DNA from: Neelides folsomi
Lineage: Eukaryota > Arthropoda > Collembola > Neelipleona > Neelidae
Direction of reading: 5' to 3'
DNA: 64,000 nt
Assembly: GCA_034687125.1 (NCBI GenBank)
Contig: JAQGBZ010000127.1
Location: forward strand, 98,063-162,062
Shown here piece after piece: positions 10,409 to 22,600 of the stretch. Each line of letters opens with the position of its first letter. The first letter of the stretch is position 1. The notes beneath the pieces were generated by a model. It had not been told where the DNA came from. It saw nothing but the letters and a program-made list of their open reading frames with translations, and made no database searches. Position numbers and translations under genes: made by a program.

Positions 10409-13400
10409 TTATAGATTTAAAATGTATTCAAATGATTTTAGTCCATCAATTTCCATTTTGTCCTTTTTCTCTAAGTTCATCATCCAATTCTAAAATATTA
10501 AATTTTAGTTGATAAAACATTTTTAAAAAAAATTAAGCTGTAGACACTGTAGAACTGTAGACGTTTTGAAACAAGTAACATTGTATATTTTATGTATTAA
10601 AATTCAAAAGGCTGAATACCTTGAATCTGAGGCAAACTATTTTTTCAAGCTCTTCTCTTTGTTCTTTGGTTTTTAGACGATGTTCCATAAGACGTTGCCA
10701 ATCTCGATACATTTTACCATTTAATTCAATGTTCTGTTTCAAAAAATTGGCATTTAATATAAAAGTATGAATCAATATTAATTATAATCTATTTTCTAAC
10801 GTTAGGCTTGAGTTTGAAATAACTGCAAATAATTTCCATGCATTTAGATACAAATAAATAAGCGATTGTTTCAAAGTCAAGCCTAACCTTTGGAAAAATA
10901 GACTATAAAGTACTTATTGTTATTATATATTCCAAATGAAAACAGGCTTGAGTTTGAACAAACCGCTTAATAATTTCCAGCGATACCAATTTAGTTTACT
11001 GATACATTTAGGTGTAGTTTGATAAATTAATAAGATGTTATTTTTTATAATGCTAAATGAGGATGGTATTGATGAAGGAGGAAATAGGGGACGGGAAAAC
11101 TGGGCTTTGGCTGTCCTTGTTGTCCTTGGTGTGGTGAGAAGGGAGGATGGTCTTCCACAAAGAGAATTGGGGCGGAGGATCGGCTTGAACATGATGGGCT
11201 GTTGGAGTCCCTAGAGGCTGGAGACGTCCTTCTCGCCTCGTGGCGGCTTCATGGGAGGATTGGAGATTTGGGGAAGCATCTTGGGAAACATCTTTGGGCA
11301 TTTTTGTTTTTTAAAATTATCCATTTTATAAATAAATAGTAAAATGAAATTAAAATAAAATGAGGCAAGTGAAATTGATTGAAATTTAAAAGAACTTATT
11401 GAAATAAACTAAATATAACTAAACTTAAATTTATTAAACTAAATGAAACTAGAATTAACTGAGATAAACAATTAAATTCTTTATTGTCGATCAGCTTAAA
11501 AAGAACTTTTGTCTTTGTATGAATTTATCAAACTACACCTAAATGTATCAGTAAACTAAATTGGTATCGCTGGAAATTATTAAGCGGTTTGTTCAAACTC
11601 AAGCCTGTTTTCGTTTGGAATATATAATAGTAATAATTTAGGTATTGTAATCAAGTAAAAGAAAATTCGATTGATTACTTTTTTAAATTCCAAAGGAAGA
11701 GGTAATGAATTTTTTGCGATAGAGCCGTTCATTTGGAAAGGAAAAGATATTACCGAAAAATCATCTAAACTTAATTTTTTCCACACTCGTTGCTCTTCAT
11801 TTTCCTCCATTTGTCCACCTTCCGTTTCTAAATGTTAAAGCATAAAACTCGAGTACATAAATACGTGTAATTAGTGATCATTCAAAAACCACAAAAATTA
11901 TTTAACCAACCAATACAAAAAGGTGAATCCCATTTAGAAATCGCATTTGAGATTGAAGCTAATTGCATATGAGTTTCCAAATTAGGATAATTGGTGTTAT
12001 ATGGGCTTAAGGTGATGTTTTCATTTTTGCATCCACCCAGAAATGGTCGATTAGGCGTATGAATGAAAAATCGACAATTGATGCAATCGCTATCCAAGAT
12101 GTCAAAAAAACACAATAATATAAATAAATATATTTTTGCAAAATAGAATTATTAACTTCCTATTAATTATAATCAAACAAAAATTTTATTTAATTATTGA
12201 ATACATTGTATGATTAATAAAAGTTATGTTAACTTACGAGATAACAAGCTGACGACAAATGGCATAAATTGATGTGTTTTCACATGCCGAAACTTTAAGC
12301 ACTTTCTTTACTACCCCAACGAAAACCTTTCCGTTGTTACATTTATTCAGAGTCGCGGAACTGAGTAGTTGTGGAGCGTAAATAAATGATTCGGTACACC
12401 GATGGATCTTTAAATTAACCATCATAGGAATTTTGTTCAATAGAACAGTTTGCTCATTTACAGTTGATACGCAAATGCTAAATGTACACCAGCTAAATGT
12501 ACAGGATTTTAAATTAGTAATTTGCTCAATGTGGTTAAATTTTTAAAAGTAAAAAGTATCTGTATATGGATTAGTAAGATATTAGTTAATTTTATAAACC
12601 CGTTAGGTGGATCAAGAAGATTTGACACTATTTTGTTATCTTGGGCCACATAAGAATTCTGATTGGAACTGAGCCCCGTCAAAATCTTTATTTTTTCGGA
12701 AACTTCCAATGTTGAATAAGGTCCAAATGGATTAATGATTAAATGATCCCGAACCCATAAAACAAGTTTTCTCCTATCCAAAGTCTGTTTATCAGGGTCA
12801 TAATGAACTTCTTTCCAAAATTGTTCCCTCATCAGGATTTTATCAAAGTCTTCCAGATCTTGTGGAGCTTTCGAATCTTTATCACCAGGTTTGACCCAAG
12901 CCGCAATGAAAATATTCAAACTTTTAACCACGCTCATTTCAATTCGATCAAAATCACCATTTTCATTTCCAGCCGTAAGGAGACTTATGATTTCTTCGAG
13001 ACACGTATGAACAAAATCATAATGGATTTTCTCTGCAGGTTGTTTGATGTTGTTTTCTTCCTCTGCAGCCTCAGCTGCTTCCGTCCATTCTTTCGTTGGG
13101 CTCCATTCGGAAGTGTTCCTTGGGGAAAACCCCTTGGAAGAGTGACGGAGCTTTTTGTGGAGTTTATTAAAATGTTGAATGAATAAGAAAAGAATAAACC
13201 CATCAAACGGAACGGAAAGCCCTGTGTCTAAGCTTGCTTTTTCTTCCGGGTTAATTTGAATATCTTCGCAACTTTTGTCTTTTTCAATGGTCAAGTTGTC
13301 ATCTTGGAAGAGGTGAAAATATCGAAAATAGAACCAACCCATTTCCGCTCCCATCCCAAGCTTATTTTTAAATATGTGATTCCACCATGAGAGAAGCAAA

Positions 13401-13705
13401 TCTGGATTGTTAATTTTCTTTTTACAATATTCAACTGTTCTTTTGAGTTTCTACATTACATAAAATATCATGTAAAATCTATCATTCTAAAAGTAATGTA
13501 TTTTTTAAAAATCATTTAGAAAAATATTTACTTGTCGGCTTATCTTGACGGCTGGAAATATTGGATGAAGGGAAAACTCAAACAGCTCTTCTCTCACCCA
13601 AAGAAAAACGGCATCATCTTTCATTTTTTTGTTGACAAATTTATATTTGTTCATTTCACTAAATTTATATTCATTGGAAGCCATTAACCTCTTAAGGAGT
13701 AACAT
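10409..13705 (-). CDS. TBCCD1: TBCC domain-containing protein 1
   Basis: In vertebrates TBCCD1 positions the centrosome and Golgi and is related to tubulin cofactor C and RP2. Exons (minus): 13532-13705, 12600-13450, 12238-12477, 11911-12089, 11679-11827, 10620-10733 and 10409-10489. N-terminal landmarks are DDAVFLWVREELFEF and LLLSWWNHIFKNKLG followed by AEMGWFYFRYFHLF. The TBCC beta-helix shows as KIHRCTESFIYA, SACENTSIYAICRQLVIS, FFIHTPNRPFLGG and ITLSPYNTNYPNLETHM, all in human TBCCD1 order. It ends with the charged helix KTKEQREELEKIVCLRF. The start could be the Met at 13705 or the one at 13684. The 0.94-kb intron between the fifth and sixth exons hosts two related inverted-repeat elements. 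Confidence 0.92.
10801..10886. mobile_element. 86-bp miniature inverted-repeat element
   Basis: Ends GTTAGGCTTGAGTTTGAAA and its reverse complement (one mismatch), about 18 bp each. The core is too short to encode anything. The left end shares AGGCTTGAGTTTGAA and then AATAATTTCCA with the larger element that starts 120 bp to the right, so both are probably one MITE family. Confidence 0.65.
10921..11629. mobile_element. 709-bp element with 108-bp near-perfect inverted repeats in a TBCCD1 intron
   Basis: Positions 10921-11028 and 11522-11629 are reverse complements with one obvious mismatch. Each arm contains AACAGGCTTGAGTTTGAAC. The interior has a GC-richer block (about 11050-11305) with a minus-strand ORF of 82 codons that I cannot assign, flanked by AT-rich DNA. 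No transposase is recognisable, so it looks like a non-autonomous foldback or MITE-type element. The near identity of the arms suggests recent insertion or gene conversion between them. Confidence 0.7.
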
Positions 13706-14165
13706 TTGACAAAACCATTAAAATACTACAATATATGTTAAATGTGGATTAAGGCTCTTGTAGATGTGTTTGTAACAGTTGTAATGTATCTGTTAATTGA
13801 TAAAAGATGATCGCATTTGAGTGATGTTGTTTTAAATAATTAATATGAAGGGAATTAATTTTGGATGAAATACGGAAACTATAGGAAGATCTTAATTACA
13901 ACTTTCATGTCTTTATTTCGTCCTAATCCCTAGTTCCCAGGTCCTAATCCCATAGTTGATGGTTTTAATAACTTTTAGTGCAAGAGTGAGATTGGAAAAT
14001 GAATTTTAAAGATTTAAGAATTTATTGACAATTATTAATAGTCATATTAATTTAGACTGATGGAATGTTATAAAATAACAAAACAAGTTAAAAAGATTAA
14101 AAAAATATAATACAAAATAATAAATGCTCCATAGTCAGTATGGTTAATTATCGTTAAAAGTAAAA
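13706..14165. other. AT-rich intergenic region
   Basis: Lies between the TBCCD1 5' end and the stop of the secreted protein gene. No ORF, repeat or motif of note was seen. Confidence 0.4.
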
Positions 14166-15197
14166 TTAACTTTCAAATTTATTCTCCGGGACAGGAATTT
14201 CTTCATCAATCTCTCTGTTCTTGTCGATAATTTTTCTTCCAGTCTTGTCCAAGTTAGTGAACTTAATTTCTTCAGTTTTATCTGACGATTCGGGTTTTCC
14301 CAACCCAACTTTCCCTAACTTTGCTTCTTCTGGAAATTGTAAATCGTTGGTTTTGCTCCGTCCCGCATTTTCATTAGCGATCTGTTTTTCATTTCCATTC
14401 TTCACCTTCAGGTTTGATAAAAGAACATTTCCCCACCGATCGAGAGGGTAAGCGTATTGTCTGTGAAGACTATAGGCGTCTGCCATACCATTTCCACCGT
14501 AAAAATTCCCACCAGCTCCTCCTAATATCAAACAATAACAATAGTGTTAAAATTCATATAAGGTTTTTTCATGATAATTAATTAATATTTTTTTGGCTTC
14601 CTACTTCTTCCAGCATAAGCATTTGTATATGGAGATCCTGGTGCTGCGTAGCCACTCCCGTAAGATCCCGTTTTTGAATATATTGGATGAAATTGTCCTG
14701 GATAATGAATGTTCCCGATACTAGCTTGTAAGCCATAGTAGTTTGCATATGAATCACTTGGACCATAAGGATCTATAAATTAACAGGAAAACAAAAAAAA
14801 TAATTAAATTGTATTATATGCTTCTATTATTAACATACTATTTATTGAAGTTAGATATTATTGAATTGCAATAACTAATTTATTTACAAAATATAACGCT
14901 TTCTCTAATTTAACATATATGAGCAAACACACAAATTCATACATAATATGCAAATAATTTTAGTTTTGGATTGAATTTTTTACTCATTGCGTGAGCGTGT
15001 CCTCGATTATAGTCAAGATTGATTCTTGAATCAAAGTCAACAGGCACAATTGGTTCTTCTATAACTGGTTCTGCTATGGATGGCTCTGATTCTTTAGGTG
15101 GAGATGATTCTTTTTGTTCAGTAATTTCTTCTGAGAAGGCAAATGCGTATATTAAAGAAAAAATAATTAAAATGGTTGAACTGTTGAGTTTAGCCAT
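14166..15197 (-). CDS. Secreted Gly/Tyr-rich protein, unrecognised family
   Basis: Three exons (minus) join in phase: 14984-15197, 14605-14772 and 14166-14521, giving about 245 residues. It starts MAKLNSS followed by a hydrophobic run ending AFAFSEE, a clear signal peptide. Next comes an acidic, Pro-rich stretch (SPPKESEPSIAEPVIEEP). Exon 2 is rich in Tyr, Gly, Ser and Pro (DPYGPSDSYANYYG, GSYGSGYAAPG), and exon 3 begins GAGGNFYGGNGMADAYS. The tail is charged and Lys/Glu-rich. Such composition is seen in cuticle, glue or other extracellular matrix proteins, but I recognise no named domain and would not assign a function. The exon 1 donor at ATGA|GTAAAA is preferred because it keeps the Tyr/Gly frame open. 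Confidence 0.72.
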
Positions 15198-15948
15198 TCT
15201 TTCTCAGTTTTTAAATTATTAATGAATCTTTGGGACTAATTAATGGATAATTATTTTGGTTTAATAAGTTAGCAAACAAATTAACTTAAATCCCTATTAA
15301 ATAATCAAATACAATATTTTATGGAGGAACGACGAACTAATGCTCACAATCAGTCAAGCACAACATACACTATGTAAATAAGAAAGTTAAGCTTCACGAC
15401 TGCTCAACTTGGTGTTATCTGCTTTCTTATTTTTACATAAAAATATAATTAAATAAAACTTATGCTTGGGGCAGGGATTTTCCTAGACTAAATGGATGAT
15501 AAGAAAAGAACCCTTCGTAAATTTATTTTGAGTCAGACTACTCTACCTGTATGTGCCCGTATAAATACAAAGGATAATAATTTTTATTTACTTTTTGGTT
15601 TTTTCGTACTTAGGATATATTAGAGAAACTTGAATGTTCGACTAACATTAAGTATTTTGTCAATCAAGTTCAATTTGTATAAATTCTTTAAATACTACCG
15701 ATTATGCACCTACCTCGGTATACTGATATATTCTTGCATTAAGATTAAGATCTATCTTAGACTCAAACTCAACTACTATAGTAGTTTGGGTTTGGAGTTC
15801 ACAAGAAAAATACTTAACGGATAAAACCATTTTATGGATTGCGTATCTATGAATTTAAAGGAAAAACCCATTTATACATTGCGTGATTTATTTTTTGTCT
15901 TGTCTTTAAACTATAATTTTGATCGGTAATTGGAGTCGTTGGTCTGAA
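15198..15948. other. AT-rich intergenic region with a 40-nt palindrome
   Basis: Upstream of the secreted protein gene and downstream of the LOTUS gene. It contains an imperfect palindrome at about 15759-15800 (CTCAAACTCAACTACTAT and its near complement). No coding signal. Confidence 0.45.
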
Positions 15949-17828
15949 CTATTCTTCATCGGAGTACTTGATCCCGATGAATAAAATTGCGACAAAAATA
16001 AGCTGGTATAAGATCTCAAAAGTCAGGGATGTTCGCATATATTCACACAAGGAGAATCCTTCTTTGTCTTTCACGTAGTTCGTGTGGTAAAAAGCGTGGT
16101 CAACAATACAAAAATTGTTAACAACTTCCTCACTTATGCCAGGATAGGTCAAATGTGTAGGATCCAAAAGTGTCATGCGTTTTGGGACAATCCACAGATG
16201 TTCATATGAAGGATTCTTATCTTCAGGATCTGAAGTCTCCTCTAGGTCATCACTTTGTAAATCTCCTTGGTCATTCATCTCCTGTGGCACTGATTCAATT
16301 GTTGGATTTTCTACAATCGAATCACGAGTCTGCTCAGTTCGTTCAGCACACACAGGATTTGCAGTTCTCTTTTTCTGTACCGTCTTTGGAAGATTTGGTT
16401 CAAAGCGGTAAGTGAATTTTTGAGTTTCGGGGGTTGGTTCGACCAAAATGTCAAAATCATTTTTGCGGAGAAATGTTTGAGACGATTCGTCTGACTGTCT
16501 TGAAATTGGGCGCCGACAGGGAGAAACAACCCTGCTTGATTTTACTGGTCGCATCAATATTTCAATCTGACAAAACATAATTCATAATAATTGTATTTGG
16601 ATCTGATTGTTGAGTGTTTAGTTTATGAAAACAATTAGTGAATTTTTGATCTATACAGGTAGATGTAGAGTGTTTTAATAGTTATGTTGTGTACCGATAT
16701 TTCACTTGTGTTTTCGTAGATGGGTGCGTTTTTATCAACTTCTTGATCAAGAACAGTCTTTCGGACGCTTCTGTATTTGGGTGTAATATATGACTCTTTT
16801 AACTGAAATAATAAATATGAGTAAATTAATAATAAAAAATCCTCGCTGATTTTTGAGTTTAAAGGATTAAAAATTACAGAGTTAATTAATTACAAAGATA
16901 TAGTTGTTCTTGTCTCCAACTTTTCTCCGAATTTCGATCATGTCCTTTTGAGAGTAAAGAAATTTCTCTACCGTTTCAAATCCAAGTGTTTTCCATGGCG
17001 TGGTATCACCAGTGTCATTGGCCAAGAAACCTACAGGGCATGAGATTTATTATCTTTGAGCATATTATGTTAAAATATCATAGAATTGTAAGACGATTTT
17101 ATATGTAGGTATGTCTATTTATACTCATATGTATTAAATCCTATACAGATAGGGGCACTACCATGTGGACACTTACAATCTTCTGTATTTTCCAAAATAT
17201 ATAAGTTAGCCGGAATATAATTAGGCGGGATTTTATGCATACATGCTTTAATGTGGATCTAATTTAATTTTTTGTTAAATTGACAATATGGGTCAGAAAA
17301 TTGCTCCGAAAGTCGAAGGAATAGTTCTAGGTTTTTCCAAATGTGGCTATAGCCTAAGATAGTCGAAAACAGATCAAATTTTTATTTCCAATCCGGTGTC
17401 GCTAACATAATTAATAATAAAGGTAAGATAATAATGCATTAGTTTTTAATTAAACACCGTTTTAACTGTAAAATAATCAAGGTTTAGTTTGGAAAGCACT
17501 TTATGATTGTCGATTCAATGAGTTGAAGAGGACCCCTTCCCCTTATCAAAGTTCCCCTTAAAACCAAAGTCAATCAAGAAAGGTTTATCAATCCTGGAAG
17601 AGACGCTGCCTGATTGTTACAATGATGGAAGGACGTCATATTGAAAACAGATGAGATCCATTCACGAAAGATATGATTAAAAATGATGATTTTAACCCTG
17701 TCCACATGCTAATGTCCCATCCTCTGTACATACCTGCAACATCTGAAATCCTCACACCGTTCTTTTTTGCAAGGAAATGTAGAAAAAGTGATTCTCTTAG
17801 CACTTTGATGCGTTTGTCCGGATTTGAC
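15949..17828 (-). CDS. LOTUS (OST-HTH) domain protein with C-terminal transmembrane segment; 5' exon not found
   Basis: Exons (minus): 17734-17828, 16894-17030, 16695-16802 and 15949-16566, all in phase. The first two build one LOTUS fold: RIKVLRESLFLHFLAKKNG, then VRISDVAGFLAND, then PWKTLGFETVEKFL and MIEIRRKVG, matching helix-helix-LGF-helix-strand of OST-HTH domains. A low-complexity acidic linker follows. Near the C-terminus VVNNFCIVDHAFYHTNYV precedes one hydrophobic helix (FEILYQLIFVAILFIGIKY) and a short SDEE tail, suggesting a tail-anchored or single-pass protein. LOTUS proteins known to me (Oskar, TDRD5/Tejas, TDRD7/Tapas, MARF1) act in germ granules or RNA control, bind Vasa or RNA, and pair the domain with Tudor, SGNH or nuclease modules, none of which is seen here. 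The start codon lies further upstream and was not located. Confidence 0.68.
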
Positions 17829-18450
17829 CTATTTAAATATCATGAATCATATGAATAACGAAAATATTTTATCAACACCATGAAATATAATTGTACAGCC
17901 GAGCAATTGAAAATATATTAAATACGTCGCTTTATTGTTTGATTAAAAAAGGTATGCCAAATTACATACCTACTTAAAGTTAGTAAATGAAATAATGATA
18001 TATTTTTTAATTTGAGTGTCTTACATGTTGTCTTTTTATTGAAGTATGGATAGAATTCTGAATTACCACTGCGTGGTTTAATAATATCGTTAATTCATTA
18101 ACGAAAAGTGGGTCATATCTTAAACTATCTAAAGATGCAAAATAAATTAAGGAAAAATATAAGAAAAATTAAACAAAAAATATTTTTTTCAATATTTTCA
18201 TATGCGCTACTTGGTGACAAACTACTTATATAAAGTACCTACTGATGAAATGTGATATTATGAATGCAACGTTCATTTTTACAAAATCTAATTGTTTTTG
18301 GTGCTTTATGAATGATAAATAGATTTGATATATAATATAATATAAATATTTATTTTAGTTTCGTTTATTCATGAGTCATATTTTATGCCTAATCGATCAA
18401 AGGAATAATATGTAGTTTTTATTCACTATATTTATAAATATTAAATATGA
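17829..18450. other. AT-rich region upstream of the LOTUS gene
   Basis: Should contain the missing first exon and promoter of the LOTUS gene, but no ATG with a good donor stands out. Otherwise AT-rich without repeats. Confidence 0.35.
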
Positions 18451-19113
18451 TCATGAAGACATGTAAGGATCTTCGAAAAATCCAAGAGGTTGTAAAGCTC
18501 CTTTTAAATACTTTTTTTCTATTTCTGACACCTAAATTAATCCAAACACAATTAATTTTAATTAATTTTAACTAAATCAAATTTTGGCTTAATTATAAGT
18601 AATAATTGTAAATGGGGAAAAGCTCTCTCACATCAAACTTCATGATATCAAGGAGATTGAGCGTACTATTTTTTACATCAATGTCGAGATGCCTAAACAC
18701 TTTTTCTGCCACGAGCTTTTCCAAGTCTCGGTGAACAAGTTTAATTTGTATGAGCAATGGGAAAATTTTCCCTTTGGCCTCTTCAATCACCCTCATTCTG
18801 TCTAGAAAAACAAACAAATCATTTATTGGTTTCCTTTTAATTACTCCACCAGTTGAGGAAAACGCAACAGATGAATCGAATTACCTTGCACCGACATTTT
18901 TTCCATATCGTTCGTAAAATCTCTCATGAGGTTATGAAAATTGTATTTATAAAATCTAAATGAGCCCATGAGATTTGTTATGTTTCCAATCGTCTTATCT
19001 TCCAACTCGTTGAGTTCAACACATGCTTGATTCTCACCATTTCTCTTTTCTTTTTTTACCAATGGATCTTTTTTGGAAATATTCTGACAGTCTCCAATAC
19101 TTGTTCCACTCAT
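18451..19113 (-). CDS. Small helical protein, unrecognised
   Basis: Three exons (minus), 18885-19113, 18632-18801 and 18451-18531, join in phase to give about 159 residues. It begins MSGTSIGDCQ, with a Lys-rich hydrophilic stretch, then largely amphipathic helix: ELEDKTIGNITNLM, NFHNLMRDFTNDMEKM and IKLVHRDLEKLVAEKVF. The last exon reads VSEIEKKYLKGALQPLGFF and ends with Ser-Ser. Size and predicted helices resemble subunits of small coiled-coil complexes, but I find no signature and assign no function. Consistent phase at both junctions and three good splice pairs argue that the gene is real. Confidence 0.65.
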
Positions 19114-19617
19114 TGTAAAGGATGAAATATGATGAAGCTACTGATAAAAAGTCTAAAATGAAGGAGAGTCACAAAGCATACATAGCATAAAGTTAAAAGC
19201 ATTCATTTGATTTTAGAGAATGATTTTATTGTTTTGTCTGTAATTCTGCGGCGCGGTCTTTCATGTTCTAACAAATACTGTGTAAAGATAAATAGAATAC
19301 TTACATACAATATATATTACACACTTATTAGCATGCTGCATAAAATGTAAACAATTGGTTCAACGACATTATAATTTTTAATAATTGTTTATTAAAATTA
19401 TTTAATCAATATTTTAACTGAAATATATTATTTACATATTGGCAATTATAACAATTTCAAAACTTTGTCTTTTAGTTAAGGTACTTAAAATACTAATTGG
19501 GCATTGAACCCGTACTCTTAAATTGTATGCACAAAATCGATCAGTAAATTAAAATGGAATGGCATAAAAATATTACATTGGGGGTGTTGGTATAATAATA
19601 CACAGAGGCTTCTTAAA
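19114..19617. other. AT-rich intergenic region
   Basis: Separates the small helical gene from the Lgr1 stop codon. No ORF or repeat stands out. Confidence 0.4.
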
Positions 19618-22600
19618 TTAAACATTTTGTTTGGTCATGTCCGACCAAAAGGGAGTGTCCTCGGAATTCTCGTTTTCAATGTCAGGTTCAATTAAAACCT
19701 TTTCAATTAGCAGATTCTTCTCACCCTGATCTGCGGAGTATGGAATAGAAATAAGCGTTGTTTCCACCAAATTCCTTTCAGCTTCTGGCTCTCCAGAATA
19801 AACTTTGAGGAAATTCATCTGCTCAATTTCTTCTTTTTTCCTCTTTCCTGACGTTGGCCTGGAGGGTAAAGGCCGTCTGTCGAACCGAGGTGGATCGGAG
19901 AATGATGTTTCCCTATGGGATCGAATTGAAAGCCGCCCACCGTTTGCCTTTCCGTCCCCAAGAGATCCAAGTCGTAGGATTGTCTGCATTGTGGCGTTTG
20001 TAGACACGGCCCCGGCCTTGTACTTCGCCGCTCTCTTCGTACATAGCCCATGCCTTGTTCATCGCCAAGACCAGGATTTGAAATTTACATTATTTATACG
20101 TAATTATTTTAAAAATAATAGTTGAATCGTACCAAGGAAAAGAAATGTCAATTCTACCTGCTTAGGAGGATGAGAAGATCATGTCGATATTGTTTGGTTA
20201 ATATGGCATAAAGGTAAGGATTACAACAAGCATTGAGAGGATAGAAGAACACCAACAGGATCTTGGAATCTGTTACTCCTATAAAAGCACATAATGAAAA
20301 TAACCATTGTCATAATCTCATAATTTTCGTTAATTTCTCAATGGATCATTATAGGTGGTAGTAAAATCAATTATTTAATTAAATTTTGATTATGGATTTA
20401 ATAATGGTTCACATAAAATATGTCAATTTTACCAATAAGTGGAGATCCTGCTATTGCAGTGAGGCCGAAAAAAGCTACAGGAGCCCAGCATGCAAAATCT
20501 GTAAAGACCAGAAGTGCCATTTTCTTAGCGATTGCGAGATCCGCAGCATCCGCAGGAGCAACATCTCCATGTGAATGTCCCGCAACTGTTCGGTACATTT
20601 GATAGTATGCGATTGCGACGAGGGTGAAAGCAAGTCCATTAAAGAGTAAGAGAAACGCAAGGTACGCTTGTGCTTCGAGACTGTTTGCTTCCATTGGCAG
20701 ACAAATACTGAAAAAACAATCAAATCTCATTCAATATCTAAAAATAATACTTTCAAGTAACTTTCAAATGGTTGATTTAATGAGTGCTCAAAGTTGCAAA
20801 AATTTTCTTTAAAGATTCAGGTTTTTAATTTCTTTTTATTGTCCTTAAAATTGTCAATAACTTTCTGAATGGAAAGTTTAAATTATTCTCTCATTCCATT
20901 GTATCAGTATGCATGGTGGGTATTTGTATGTGAATAATTGAATTAAATTAGAACCTTGTTTTCGAGTAGGACGAGACACCGAAAAGAGGAAGACCCGCTA
21001 ATGCTAAAGAAAGGAGCCATCCAAACGCCATAAGTTTATACGCTCCAGAACGAGTGAGCCTTTTGGTCAAATCGATGGCTCTCGTTAGGGCATACCTGAG
21101 AAGAAATTGAGTCAAGAACTGTGGCGGAGTGATGGAGATTTATTATTTGTATGTTCTTATTTACCATCTCTCTCCTGTAATGACAGCGAGAGTGAAGACG
21201 CTCAACTCGGATGCAAGAACTGTTAGAAATCCAGCAGCTTGACATCCCCAACCAAGCTGCCAGTCGATTGCGTGATTAAAGTAAACACCAAGGGATATCA
21301 AATCCTCCGTGGCAATTATGAGAAGGTATATCCCCATGCACAAGTCCGCCACTGATAGATTTGCCATTAAGATCCGTTGGACTGACAGCTTCCCAGGAGC
21401 CAAGAGCAAAACAATCAAAACTGCAGCGTTGCCTATGAGGGCAAGTGCAACAACAACCCTACAAAATATTCAAGTTAGGGCAAGTGCAAAGTTACGAATA
21501 TAAAAAATGTCGAGAAAAATGTTAAATCTCTCATATTTTCAAGAATGGCTTAAAAAATTTAAATAAATTTTTCTTACTTAACTATGTCCATTAGTGAGGA
21601 TAAAAGGCTTAAGAAGGAGGAAAGTCTCATGTCCAATTACCTTATGGCTTGACTACATTTCCAAGCAATATAAGTAATATGGTGAACGTCAAGGATGAAA
21701 ATGAAACCAATTTGTCAATGTCAGGTTTAAAAACATTAAAAATAAGTGAGAGTATTATGAGTGTAAAGATAATGGATCAGAACTGATAAGAGAAGATTCT
21801 CAAAACTGGAATCTATTTACCAAACAGCTCCTCGGAGCCAAAAGTTTCCCATGATGTCTTCACATGGGCTGAAAGCATCTGGGGACGGATGGCAGTTGAC
21901 TTTAGGAATCTTCTTTTGCGTCAAGTTCCCGCAGTGTTGTATGGTCGACGTTGGATTCACTTGGCCCTGGTGCCATGCAAAATCCGAATCTTCCTTCAGA
22001 TCCCCTTCCCAGCTTAAGCTACCCTCATCACTATCGGCGTCAAATTCATCTCCTTTAATAAAGAATATATTTTTCAATATTCACAATATAAGTATTATCT
22101 AAACATGAAAAGAATGTCAGAATGAAGGAAAATTAGCTATAACATTCTAATATACCTAATATAACCCTACTTTGGCTCTACAATGAATCGCTAATACTAT
22201 ACTTTTATTACAATTATCATAAATATCATATAAAATATTACATATTAAATGCAATATTTTATATGATAGGTATATGGGTGAGTTATATAACTTTTTAAGT
22301 ATGGAAGTAATTTGTAATTTGATGGTAAAGTTAAGAATGCTGGTACTATCACTATTCTTACTAGATTAAATAAATAACCAAACTTGGAACGGACGATATT
22401 TTACATTCGAAACATCTTTAAAGGAAAAGTTAGATGAAGATGATATTAAATTAAAATCTTGTTTTAATTTGGCGTTGAGTGTTATTAATGTGAGGGGATT
22501 TGAGACGAAAGCTTATAGTTTGGAGTAGGAAAAGGAGTGAAGAAAGCACTTTCCTCCCAGTAAGGTAAAGAGATTCAATTTTCTTAGACTTTTTGTTTCC

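Noticed and set aside
14578-14766. 62-codon minus ORF starting MVQVIHMQ
   Set aside because: Out-of-frame reading of exon 2 of the secreted protein; the Tyr/Gly frame joins both neighbours in phase and this one does not.
17673-17858. 61-codon plus ORF
   Set aside because: Antisense of the first visible LOTUS exon.
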